From positions 248,001 to 312,000 of the forward strand of contig NZ_JAHWDP010000002.1 in the NCBI RefSeq assembly GCF_019312585.1: a stretch of DNA of 64,000 bases, given 5' to 3'. Made by a program: the position numbers and the translations under genes. How positions within the stretch are numbered: the first letter of the stretch is position 1; each line of letters opens with the position of its first letter. This document shows positions 52,219 through 60,468 of the stretch, piece by piece. The stretch is from Halomarinibacterium sedimenti. GTDB lineage: Bacteria > Bacteroidota > Bacteroidia > Flavobacteriales > Flavobacteriaceae. The notes beneath the pieces were generated by a model that had not been told where the DNA came from, searched no databases, and saw only the letters and a list, made by a program, of their open reading frames with translations.

Positions 52219-52734
52219 ATGGAACTATTAAAATTAGCCACAGAATGGGCAAAAGCCGAAGTATTCTCCACACGTTTCTTCATTCTTTTTGCAATCCTAT
52301 TTTTAATTGCAAGCGTTGGATTTTGGCAATTAGGAAAAACAGATTTGGCAAAAGCATACATCATTCCAACCTTGGTAGCAGGTGTTATGCTCTTAACCAT
52401 TGGGCTTGGGTTATTTTACACCAACAAATCAAGGATTACCCAATTTGAAAAAGCATATAATGCCGATGCTCCTGCCTTTTTTCAGTCAGAAATAGACCGT
52501 TCAGAAAGTACTTTAAAGCAATTTATAGTTGTTTTTAAAGTAGTTCCAATAGTAATTATCGTAGCAGCATTATTAATTCTATTTATTAATACACCAACTT
52601 GGAGAGCAATTGGTGTTACAACCATTTCAATGTTAATTGTCATTTTATTAATCGACGGAAATGCACAATCAAGAATGGAAGCCTACCATAAAGAATTAAA
52701 ATTAGTGGACTTAGCAGATGAAATCAAAAAATGA
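52219..52734 (+). CDS. Conserved membrane protein, unknown
   Basis: A 171-residue membrane protein with four predicted helices: about residues 20-38, 46-66, 104-123 and 128-146 (FFILFAILFLIASVGFW the first). A soluble helical linker lies between helices 2 and 3. Similar proteins follow AraC regulators in other Bacteroidota, as I recall. It starts 6 bp after the AraC stop, so it is likely in the same operon. Function unknown. Confidence 0.75.
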   Translation: MELLKLATEWAKAEVFSTRFFILFAILFLIASVGFWQLGKTDLAKAYIIPTLVAGVMLLTIGLGLFYTNKSRITQFEKAYNADAPAFFQSEIDRSESTLKQFIVVFKVVPIVIIVAALLILFINTPTWRAIGVTTISMLIVILLIDGNAQSRMEAYHKELKLVDLADEIKK

Positions 52735-52844
52735 GGACACATAACAATCCTTATATAATAAATTACTAGTTTTAACTAAACCAATGTATTAAACCTTACT
52801 TTCAAGCTAGCAAAGCCGAAACTTGAAATAAAAAATCATTAAAT

Positions 52845-53237
52845 ATGTTTACAATACAACAAATACACCACGCAACTGAAAAGGTTAAAAGCGGGGCAGA
52901 TTTCCCTCAATTTGTCCAAGACCTAAAAAAGATTGGAGTAACACATTATGACAACTTCGTATTAGACGGACGCACAAAATATTACGGAATAAATAACTTT
53001 ACTCTTGTCGGGGAATCAAAATATCCAAAAATGGAAGTGAATAGCACAGGTTCCGCAGACAAACTGAAACACGCAATTAAAATCCATCAACAAGGACAAA
53101 CAGACTACCCAACCTTTTGCCAACAAGCGGCTAACGCAGGAGTCGAAAAATGGACAACCCATATGCTTGAAATGACGGTAACCTATCTCGACAAAAAGGG
53201 TGATAAATTAACTGTAGAACCCATTCCACAACCGTAA
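52845..53237 (+). CDS. DUF1398 family protein
   Basis: A 130-residue soluble protein recognised as DUF1398 (E. coli YbcV-like) from FPQFVQDLKKIGVTHYDNFV, then DGRTKYYG and QTDYPTFCQQAANAGVEKW. Function is unknown; the family is sometimes called phage envelope protein, a name with little support. It has its own upstream 110-bp gap and is followed by the repeat-rich region. No signal peptide. Confidence 0.85.
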   Translation: MFTIQQIHHATEKVKSGADFPQFVQDLKKIGVTHYDNFVLDGRTKYYGINNFTLVGESKYPKMEVNSTGSADKLKHAIKIHQQGQTDYPTFCQQAANAGVEKWTTHMLEMTVTYLDKKGDKLTVEPIPQP

Positions 53238-53326
53238 AATATTACTAAAGAATAAAAAAAGACTACAAATAGCAATCACAATAAACAATCCCTTATTCTC
53301 ACCGCCAAAAAACAAAACCCCTCGTC

Positions 53327-53359
53327 ATTGCGACCACGAGGCACGAAGTGGGAAGCAAT
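53327..53359. repeat. Short palindromic repeat element (ATTGC...GCAAT)
   Basis: ATTGC (53327-53331) and CCAC (53334-53337) pair with GTGG (53348-53351) and GCAAT (53355-53359). The GTCATTGCGA...GAAGCAATCT form resembles interspersed repeats seen in flavobacterial and other genomes. Confidence 0.55.
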
Positions 53360-53416
53360 CTCAACATTCTTAGCTCGAGGGATGTTACTAAATGTAAAAT
53401 TGTATCGAGAACAACC

Positions 53417-53531
53417 CCGAAGGACTTTAAAGAATAGAGCAGCAACAAGCCTAAATGAACGCTACCTACTATTCAAAGAGCATCCCTTTTATGCAGAATA
53501 GTCGCAGAAAAACTCCGATTTGTCATCCTGA
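53417..53531. repeat. Intergenic repeat unit, copy 1
   Basis: A unit of about 115 bp starting CCGAAGGACTTT, with core GCCTAAATGAACGCTACC and ending near GTCATCCTGA. Copies 2 and 3 follow at 53633 and 53765 with a few substitutions (for example AAAGAATAGAGCAGCAAC here versus CAGGAATAGTGCAGCCAC). No open reading frame is maintained. Confidence 0.8.
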
Positions 53532-53540
53532 TCTGTCACA

Positions 53541-53632
53541 CTGAGCTGTCACACTGAGCCTGCCTGTCCTGAGCTGTCACACTGAGCTTGTCGAAGTGCT
53601 GTCGAAGGGTCGAAGTGCTGTCGAAGGGCAGT
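53541..53632. repeat. TGTCACACTGAGC / GTCGAAG short repeats
   Basis: Tandem and interspersed copies of CTGTCACACTGAGC and of GTGCTGTCGAAG / GGTCGAAG fill the space between repeat copies 1 and 2. Further instances lie at 53750-53760 and 53881-53938. They look like a decayed array of a short interspersed repeat. Confidence 0.7.
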
Positions 53633-53749
53633 CCGAAGGACTTTCAGGAATAGTGCAGCCACAAGCCTAAATGAACGCTACCTACTATTCAAAGAGCATC
53701 CCCTTTATGCAGAATAGTCGCAGAAAAGCTCCGATTTATCATCCTGAGC
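53633..53749. repeat. Intergenic repeat unit, copy 2
   Basis: Almost the same as copy 3 and close to copy 1. It runs from CCGAAGGACTTTCAGGAATA through AGAATAGTCGCAGAAAAGCT to TCATCCTGAGCT, then GTCGAAGG. Confidence 0.8.
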
Positions 53750-53764
53750 TTGTCGAAGGGCAGT

Positions 53765-53882
53765 CCGAAGGACTTTCAGGAATAGTACAGCCACAAGCCT
53801 AAATGAACGCTACCTACTATTCAAAGAGCATCCCTTTTATGCAGAATAGTCGCAGAAAAGCTCCGATTTTTCATCCTGAGCT
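53765..53882. repeat. Intergenic repeat unit, copy 3
   Basis: Starts 132 bp after copy 2 and differs at few positions (for example GTACAGCC versus GTGCAGCC). Followed by the ACACTGAGC / GTCGAAG short repeats to 53938. Confidence 0.8.
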
Positions 53883-54045
53883 GTCACACTGAGCCTGCCT
53901 GCCCTGAGCTTGTCGAAGGGTCGAAGTGCTGTCGAAGTAAGGCAATGCAAAAAAGAAAAGAACATGACTAGGATAACATTATTATCTCCCAAACCCCTCC
54001 CCTCTTTTTCAAAAAATAAATATCTTTAGCATAAATTACCAAACA

Positions 54046-55329
54046 ATGAAAAACACCCTACTATATCTCTTTGCATTCCTATGCATCACCACCAGTCATG
54101 CACAAATGGACAAAGACCTCCTCAAAGACATCGAAAGCATAGAACCCAAAGTAATTGACTGGCGTCACTACTTTCACCAAAACCCAGAACTATCCAACCG
54201 TGAATTTAATACCGCCAAAAGGATTGAAGCCCACTTAAAATCACTAGGATTTGAAGTACAAACAGGAGTGGCCATTACAGGAGTAGTAGGAATTTTAAAA
54301 GGCGACCTCCCCGGTAAAGTCGTTGCACTGCGTGCAGATATTGACGCACTCCCTGTGACAGAAAGGAACGATCTTCCCTTCAAAAGTACCGTAAAGACAA
54401 CCTTCCTCGACACCGAAACAGGTGTGATGCACGCCTGCGGACACGATACCCACACAGCTATTTTAATGGGCGTTGCCGAAGTACTATCCAAACATCGCAA
54501 TAAAATTAAAGGAACCATCAAGTTCATATTTCAACCCGCCGAAGAAGGCCCACCACCCGGTGAAGAGGGCGGAGCAAAATTGATGATTAAAGAAGGGGTG
54601 TTAAAAAACCCAGATGTAGATGTCATATTCGGACTTCATATTAACTCAGGAACTCCCGTAAACACCATCAAATACAAAAGTGGTGGTACCATGGCAGCGG
54701 TAGAGCGGTTTGTGGTTACCGTAAAAGGAAAACAAACCCACGGTTCTGCACCTTGGACGGGTGTAGATCCCATCCTTATTTCTGCCAAAATCATAGACGG
54801 CTTCCAAACTATTATTAGCCGCGAATCTCCTTTAGTAGATGAAGCAGCTGTTATTACCGTAGGAAAAATCACGGCAGGGGTACGCTTTAATATCATTCCA
54901 GAATCGGCCGAAATGATTGGAACCGTCCGTACGCTAGACCCCAATATGCGTGATATGATTATCCGCCGTATGACAGAAATGGCACGCGATATCGCCAAAG
55001 CCTACGGAGGCGAAGCAACCATAGATTGGCAAAATAACACCGTTGTAACCTACAACGACCCAGACTTAACCGCAAAAATGCTCCCAACGCTGGAAGCCGT
55101 TGCAGGCAAGGATAATGTTTCAACTATGAAAGCTACTACAGGAGGTGAAGATTTCTCTTATTTTCAGGAAATTGTCCCAGGGTTTTATTTCTTCCTCGGC
55201 GGAATGACCCCAGGAAATACAAAAGCTTTTCCACACCACACACCAGACTTTCAAGTGGACGATGCTGGAATGCTGTTAGGGGTAAAAGCGATGAGTCAAC
55301 TAGCCATAGATTATCTTAATGCAAACTAA
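54046..55329 (+). CDS. Exported M20-family amidohydrolase
   Basis: A 427-residue M20 metallo-amidohydrolase with a signal peptide (MKNTLLYLFAFLCITTSHA). The metal motif HACGHDTH starts at H129 (H133 and D134 in the motif), and the catalytic-base region PAEEGPPPGEEGG lies near residue 165. The C-terminal metal histidine lies in AFPHHTPDF. It resembles hippurate hydrolase/N-acyl-L-amino-acid amidohydrolase, so it probably removes acyl groups from amino acids outside the cytosol. It ends 2 bp before the FMN protein start. Confidence 0.92.
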   Translation: MKNTLLYLFAFLCITTSHAQMDKDLLKDIESIEPKVIDWRHYFHQNPELSNREFNTAKRIEAHLKSLGFEVQTGVAITGVVGILKGDLPGKVVALRADIDALPVTERNDLPFKSTVKTTFLDTETGVMHACGHDTHTAILMGVAEVLSKHRNKIKGTIKFIFQPAEEGPPPGEEGGAKLMIKEGVLKNPDVDVIFGLHINSGTPVNTIKYKSGGTMAAVERFVVTVKGKQTHGSAPWTGVDPILISAKIIDGFQTIISRESPLVDEAAVITVGKITAGVRFNIIPESAEMIGTVRTLDPNMRDMIIRRMTEMARDIAKAYGGEATIDWQNNTVVTYNDPDLTAKMLPTLEAVAGKDNVSTMKATTGGEDFSYFQEIVPGFYFFLGGMTPGNTKAFPHHTPDFQVDDAGMLLGVKAMSQLAIDYLNAN

Positions 55330-55331
55330 AA

Positions 55332-56882
55332 ATGGTTCTAGAGTTTATTAAAAGCATCCCTTGGTGGGGCTGGGTGCTTATTGTATTAGCATTAGTAGCA
55401 CTAAGAGACATCTTTTTCCAAAAAAGACATACCATAAGTCATAACTTTCCAATTATTGGACATCTTAGGTATGTATTGGAACACATAGGCCCAGAACTAC
55501 GCCAATATTTGGTAGCAAACAACCGTGAGGAACTCCCCTTTAATAGAATAGAACGAGGTTGGATATACGCTTCCGCAAAAAAAGAAAATAACTACGAAGG
55601 TTTTGGAACGGATAGAGACATTTATGCACATCAGCATATCTTTATCAACAATGCCATGATGCCCTACCAAGTTAAAGAGGACCACCCTAACCATTTAGAT
55701 AAAAACTTCCTCCCTTGTGCCAAGGTCATGGGGCTTCACAATAAGCGTCGTAAACCCTATCGTCCAGCATCTATTATTAATGTATCGGCAATGAGCTTTG
55801 GTTCTCTTTCGGCTAAGGCTGTAGAATCCTTAAACAAAGGAGTGAAATTAGCTGGTGCATACCACAATACAGGAGAAGGTGGACTTTCACCTTACCATAG
55901 CCACGGTGGAGATGTGGTGTTTCATTTTGGGACAGGATATTTTGGCGTTCGAGCCGCAGATGGAGGTTTTTCTATGGAGAAAATGGTGAAGCTGGTGGAA
56001 GACAATCCTTTTATTCGTGCCATCGAAATTAAACTCTCCCAAGGAGCGAAACCTGGAAAAGGAGGTGTTTTGCCTGGGGCTAAGATTACCCACGAAATAG
56101 CCAACATTAGAGGTGTTGAAGTAGGAAAAGATGTCCTTTCTCCCCCCAATCATAAAGCCTTTTCAAATGTCCCAGAATTGCTCCAGTTTATTGAAGATAT
56201 TGCGGAAGCCACTGGACTTCCCGTGGGCGTCAAAGCCGCCATCGGAAAAATTGACGAATGGGAACAACTAGCCGATTTAATGCTTCAAACTGGAAAAGGT
56301 CCCGACTTTATTACCGTGGACGGTGGTGAAGGTGGAACGGGTGCCGCTCCGCCTAGCTTTGCAGACCATGTATCGTTACCCTGGGTATATGGTTTTAGTG
56401 AACTCTACAAAGTGTTTAAAAAACGAAAACTTACCGATAGAATCGTCTTTATAGGAAGCGGAAAACTAGGCTTCCCAGCCAAAGCAGCGATGGCATTTGC
56501 TATGGGTGCCGATTGTATTAATGTGGCACGCGAAGCCATGATGAGTATTGGCTGTATACAAGCGCAGATATGCCATACCAATCGCTGTCCCAGTGGCGTT
56601 GCGACCCAAAGTAAATGGTTGCAAAGTGGCATAAATATTCCGTTGAAAAGTGAACGTCTTGCACAGTATTTTAAAACCTTCAGAAAGGAATTAATCGAAA
56701 TCACCCACGCATGTGGGTACGAACATCCCTGCCAATTTAAAATGAAAGATATCGATATTAATGTAGACGACCACAACCTTTCTAAAGAGTTAGACAGAAC
56801 GTATATGTACGAAAAGGATGCTGTTCTCTTCGATGGGATGCAAACCTTGAAGGATTGTCAATATCTAGGTGGGAACTATTGA
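55332..56882 (+). CDS. FMN-binding glutamate synthase family protein
   Basis: A 516-residue protein with an N-terminal membrane helix (about residues 9-24) followed by a glutamate-synthase (GltB) central/FMN domain. The FMN loop YHNTGEGGLSPYH and later DGGEGGTGAAPPSFADH are typical; the iron-sulfur ligand cysteines are C408, C414 and C419 (CIQAQICHTNRCP). The amidotransferase domain of full glutamate synthase is absent. Family members lack a proven role; ammonia-dependent glutamate synthesis or another FMN-dependent redox reaction is possible. Its stop overlaps the convergent response regulator by 7 bp. Confidence 0.9.
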   Translation: MVLEFIKSIPWWGWVLIVLALVALRDIFFQKRHTISHNFPIIGHLRYVLEHIGPELRQYLVANNREELPFNRIERGWIYASAKKENNYEGFGTDRDIYAHQHIFINNAMMPYQVKEDHPNHLDKNFLPCAKVMGLHNKRRKPYRPASIINVSAMSFGSLSAKAVESLNKGVKLAGAYHNTGEGGLSPYHSHGGDVVFHFGTGYFGVRAADGGFSMEKMVKLVEDNPFIRAIEIKLSQGAKPGKGGVLPGAKITHEIANIRGVEVGKDVLSPPNHKAFSNVPELLQFIEDIAEATGLPVGVKAAIGKIDEWEQLADLMLQTGKGPDFITVDGGEGGTGAAPPSFADHVSLPWVYGFSELYKVFKKRKLTDRIVFIGSGKLGFPAKAAMAFAMGADCINVAREAMMSIGCIQAQICHTNRCPSGVATQSKWLQSGINIPLKSERLAQYFKTFRKELIEITHACGYEHPCQFKMKDIDINVDDHNLSKELDRTYMYEKDAVLFDGMQTLKDCQYLGGNY

Positions 56883-57616
56883 AATAAGTCTAAAAAAACT
56901 TTTCTATTGGTTTTTGAGATAGGAACACGGTAGTCACCATCCAAGACGACATAGCCTTCATTTTCAAAGCTTCGTACCTTTTCAATATTGATGATGTGAG
57001 ACTTATGGCATTTAAAAAAAATAGTGCTTAATGATTTTTCAAACTTACCCAAACTGTAGGAACTTACTAAATGAGTTTTATTGGTTAAATGAAACTTTGT
57101 ATACCCATCATATCCTTCAATATGTAGCACCTCATCCTGAGGAATAAAAGACAATCCTTTATGGGTAGGCACTATAATCTTGTTTGAATTGGTGATGGAT
57201 TCGGTGAGAATTTCAATAAGTTTCGCATTGTTTTTACTTTGATGTTCCATTTCAATAGCCTGTAAAGCCTTATTAATGGCAGCACTTAGTTCTTCGTTAT
57301 CCACGGGTTTTAACACATAATCGATTGCGGATTGTTTTAATGCTTTTAAAGCATATTCACTATACGCAGTAACAAAAATGACTTGAAAATGTACTTCCTT
57401 CAATTTTGAAAGCAATTCGAAACCATTCATTCTAGGCATTTCAACATCAAGGAAGACGATGTCCGGATTGCTAGATTCTATTAGTTTAAGGGCCTCATCT
57501 GGATTTTGAGTAGTATGTAGTATTTCAATTTCGGGAAATAGTTTTTCCACTTTTTGTTCCAACCCTTTTAAAGCTGAAATTTCATCGTCAACTAGAATAG
57601 CGGTGATTGGTTTCAT
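56876..57616 (-). CDS. LytTR-family response regulator
   Basis: A 246-residue regulator. Receiver domain residues 1-120 with phospho-acceptor D57 in DIVFLDVEMPRMNGFELL and acidic residues D10/D11. The C-terminal LytTR DNA-binding domain occupies about residues 140-245 (HIEGYDGYTKFHLTNKTHLV, then FFKCHKSHIINIEKV). Its ATG overlaps the kinase stop by 4 bp, so it is the second gene of a LytS-type two-component pair. No operator was recognised. Confidence 0.93.
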   Translation of the reverse strand: MKPITAILVDDEISALKGLEQKVEKLFPEIEILHTTQNPDEALKLIESSNPDIVFLDVEMPRMNGFELLSKLKEVHFQVIFVTAYSEYALKALKQSAIDYVLKPVDNEELSAAINKALQAIEMEHQSKNNAKLIEILTESITNSNKIIVPTHKGLSFIPQDEVLHIEGYDGYTKFHLTNKTHLVSSYSLGKFEKSLSTIFFKCHKSHIINIEKVRSFENEGYVVLDGDYRVPISKTNRKVFLDLFQ

Positions 57617-60369
57617 TTTAAATGTTTTATAGTGAAGGTTGCTTTATTTCCCTTGTCTGATGCTTCTGAAAAAGCAACAACAGTACTATATGTGATATCC
57701 CAATGTTGTGACTGATTGAGTATCGAAATTCTATCCTTCAAAATTACGGAAGAACTTATTTTTCCGTTACGTTGTTTTTTTGTTTTCTCAAAACCCACTC
57801 CATCATCTAAAATTTCAACAGAAAATTCCTTAGGTTTAATATAGCTGAAATATAAGTTAATAGTTCCATTTTCTTCTTTATTAAAAATTCCGTGATTTAC
57901 TGCATTTTCAACCACTGGTTGAAGCAACATAGTGGGTATTTTACTTTGAGTAATATTTAGTTTTGGATCTACTTCAATTGTAAAATTAAGCTTGTCTTTA
58001 AATCGAAGCTTTTCTATTTCTAAATAGTTATTAAGCAATGCTACTTCATCTTCTAGCGTGATTTCTTCTTCTTTGGATATTTCAAAAAACTGCCGGATTA
58101 ATTTTGAGAACTTCACCAAGTATTTTTCAGAATTTTCAAAGTCATTCTCATTTATATAATACTGAATGGCCGTGAGTGAATTAAATACAAAATGTGGATT
58201 CATTTGGGATCGAAGCGCGTACAATTCGTATTCTGCGAGCTTCTTTTCTGCATTTAATTTGGCCATTTTCTTCTTTAATTCACTTTTACGAATCATTTGA
58301 AGGACAAAAAGCAATATCCCTATCCCAAAAAGACTGAAAAGAATTTTGGCAGTTATCGTTTGCCACCACAAAGGTTGTACGATAAAAGAAAATGACTTTT
58401 GGTAATCGCCAGAAGTTAATTGCAATTGATACTGATTGGGTGGTAAATCACTAAAATTTAATGTACTGGAAGTTGTTTCCTGCCATTGGTTCTGTAAGGG
58501 CTCTAGCTTATATTGAAACGCTACTGGCGTTTTCTTTTCAGAAAAATTAATGGCGCCTATTTTTACTCGAAGCGAGTTATGGGTTGTATAGTTAATCTCA
58601 TTATTAGACAGACTTAAAGTCTCTCCATTAAATTGTACCGTATCAAAATATATATCCATAAACTGAGATGGAGCTGTAATGTTCAAAGGGAAAACAACCA
58701 AACCATCATCCGTCCCCATAAAAATATAATCCTCGTCTACTAAAACAGAGTTGACCCTTCGTGTAGCTAAACCCATTTCTTCCGTAACATTTTTAATAAA
58801 TTGAAAAATATTACCCTTTTTTAAAAATTGAACAAGTCCTTCATTGGTGGCTAACCAAATGCTATCTCCTACAACAAAAGCATCTTTTATGTTTAGGTAT
58901 TGCGTATTTGGAAAGTAAATTGTCTGTATAGTATTGGTTGCATAGGCTCCATACCCTTCAGTACAAATGATTACCCAATCCCTATTTAGGGATACAATAT
59001 TATGAATTGGTTTTTGAAAAAGGGTGTCATTTACAATGGGAGTAACTACAGTATCCTTTAACACTTTTAATCCATCCGTGGACCCAATTAACATTTTATC
59101 ATTAAACATAAACAGCTTATTCATACCAACAGCAGGGAATTTTGCCACCACATCAAAATTAGACTCCTTCATTTTTTTTATATCATAAGAACCTAAACCC
59201 CATAAAAACCCATCGTAATACACCATTTGCTTGATCCCTTCTTTAATCTTGGTTCTTTTAACTACTTTATGGGTATTAAAGGAATAGGAAACGACCTCAA
59301 GTTTGTGGACAAAATAGGTTTTCTGAAGATTATCAATTACACTTAAAGGGTGCAGCACCCCCTTTTCTTCGATGTATGGTAAAAAATCTAACTTAGATTT
59401 ATTATAACGATAATATCCTTTATCAAAGACATTTACCACAATGTCGTTTCCAACTTTTTCAATATTTTCAATTTTTTCTGAAGGAAAAAAATAGGCTATT
59501 TTTTGGTAAACACTAGGGATTTTGTAAACCCCATTCTGAAAGGAAACCGCCCATATATTTCCAGTTTTATCGATACTTGCGTGATGGGAGTTAAATGAAG
59601 ATGGAATTGATGCAGTTTTAGCTATTTTATATTTTGAATCTAATAGTGCTACAAAACTGGTGTCGGTTATTTGAATAGATCCATTCATTAAATTTATTCT
59701 TGCGAGATCTGAAAATTGATGGTTAAATCCATACGTTTCTTTTCCGTCAACAACCTCCTTTGTTTTACTATTGAATACCATGTAGGTATCTCGTTTTAAC
59801 CAGCAAATAAGTGAATCCTTTGCTCTAAAATGAATAATATTGACTGGTTTTTCTGCTTTTATTAGCGCTTCCACCTCACTCTTAATTTTGAATAATGGAT
59901 GCTTTTTGATTTCATCTATGGCTTCCCATTTATTATCTGTATTTAAGAAGTACCAATTATTCTTACTTTCAAACAAAATAGTATTCTCAATTTCTATAAT
60001 TTTTAAGGGGAAAAAAACAATTCCTTTTTCTTCACCTTCAAAACTGTGCACTTTATCATTTTCAATATAGCCCACCTTGGAAGCTTTGCAGAAAAACCAA
60101 ACTTTTCCATCTGGTGTAGTAGCTATTTCCCAAACATCATTAGTGGGTAGCCCTTCCTTTGTAGTAAATACTTTAAATTCTGTACCGTTATATTTTGCGA
60201 TTCCATTATCTGTAATAACCCAAATAAATCCATTATTATCCTGAGTGACTTTATACACATGATTACTGGGTAACCCCTCTTTGATACTATAGTTTGTAGC
60301 GTATTGTGCTTGTCCAAGAGATGGAAGTAAAACCAATAATATAGCTAGGATGTAATAGCGTTTTAACAC
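57613..60369 (-). CDS. LytS-type sensor histidine kinase with propeller sensor
   Basis: A 918-residue kinase from the GTG at 60369, giving a signal peptide MLKRYYILAILLVLLPSLGQ. A two-component propeller sensor fills about residues 25-560 (for example SIKEGLPSNHVYKVTQDNNG), then a Y_Y_Y-like beta domain, one membrane helix near residue 690, and a His_kinase domain (MNPHFVFNSLTAIQYYI). A TTG at 60423 would give 936 residues but lies inside the terminator hairpin of the upstream gene, so the GTG is preferred. It signals to the adjacent LytTR regulator; the ligand is unknown. Confidence 0.9.
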   Translation of the reverse strand: MLKRYYILAILLVLLPSLGQAQYATNYSIKEGLPSNHVYKVTQDNNGFIWVITDNGIAKYNGTEFKVFTTKEGLPTNDVWEIATTPDGKVWFFCKASKVGYIENDKVHSFEGEEKGIVFFPLKIIEIENTILFESKNNWYFLNTDNKWEAIDEIKKHPLFKIKSEVEALIKAEKPVNIIHFRAKDSLICWLKRDTYMVFNSKTKEVVDGKETYGFNHQFSDLARINLMNGSIQITDTSFVALLDSKYKIAKTASIPSSFNSHHASIDKTGNIWAVSFQNGVYKIPSVYQKIAYFFPSEKIENIEKVGNDIVVNVFDKGYYRYNKSKLDFLPYIEEKGVLHPLSVIDNLQKTYFVHKLEVVSYSFNTHKVVKRTKIKEGIKQMVYYDGFLWGLGSYDIKKMKESNFDVVAKFPAVGMNKLFMFNDKMLIGSTDGLKVLKDTVVTPIVNDTLFQKPIHNIVSLNRDWVIICTEGYGAYATNTIQTIYFPNTQYLNIKDAFVVGDSIWLATNEGLVQFLKKGNIFQFIKNVTEEMGLATRRVNSVLVDEDYIFMGTDDGLVVFPLNITAPSQFMDIYFDTVQFNGETLSLSNNEINYTTHNSLRVKIGAINFSEKKTPVAFQYKLEPLQNQWQETTSSTLNFSDLPPNQYQLQLTSGDYQKSFSFIVQPLWWQTITAKILFSLFGIGILLFVLQMIRKSELKKKMAKLNAEKKLAEYELYALRSQMNPHFVFNSLTAIQYYINENDFENSEKYLVKFSKLIRQFFEISKEEEITLEDEVALLNNYLEIEKLRFKDKLNFTIEVDPKLNITQSKIPTMLLQPVVENAVNHGIFNKEENGTINLYFSYIKPKEFSVEILDDGVGFEKTKKQRNGKISSSVILKDRISILNQSQHWDITYSTVVAFSEASDKGNKATFTIKHLK

Positions 60370-60420
60370 AATACTTTTCTTTACTGATAAAAATAGTGAA
60401 TTGATTCTAAGTTTATTATA

Positions 60421-60456
60421 CAAAAGGGCGAAGTAAATAGTAGCTTCGCCCTTTTG
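60421..60456 (-). terminator. Terminator after the T9SS gene
   Basis: CAAAAGGGCGAAG (60421-60433) pairs perfectly with CTTCGCCCTTTTG (60444-60456) around a 10-nt loop. It separates the T9SS gene from the kinase and decides the kinase start. Confidence 0.8.
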
Positions 60457-60468
60457 TTAAATAATATA

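Noticed and set aside
53238-54045. CRISPR array in the repeat-rich gap
   Set aside because: The repeats are long (about 115 bp), imperfect and irregularly spaced, spacers are not uniform, and no cas gene is near.
60370-60423. TTG start for the LytS-type kinase
   Set aside because: The TTG lies in the left arm of the 60421-60456 terminator; GTG at 60369 gives a clean signal peptide.
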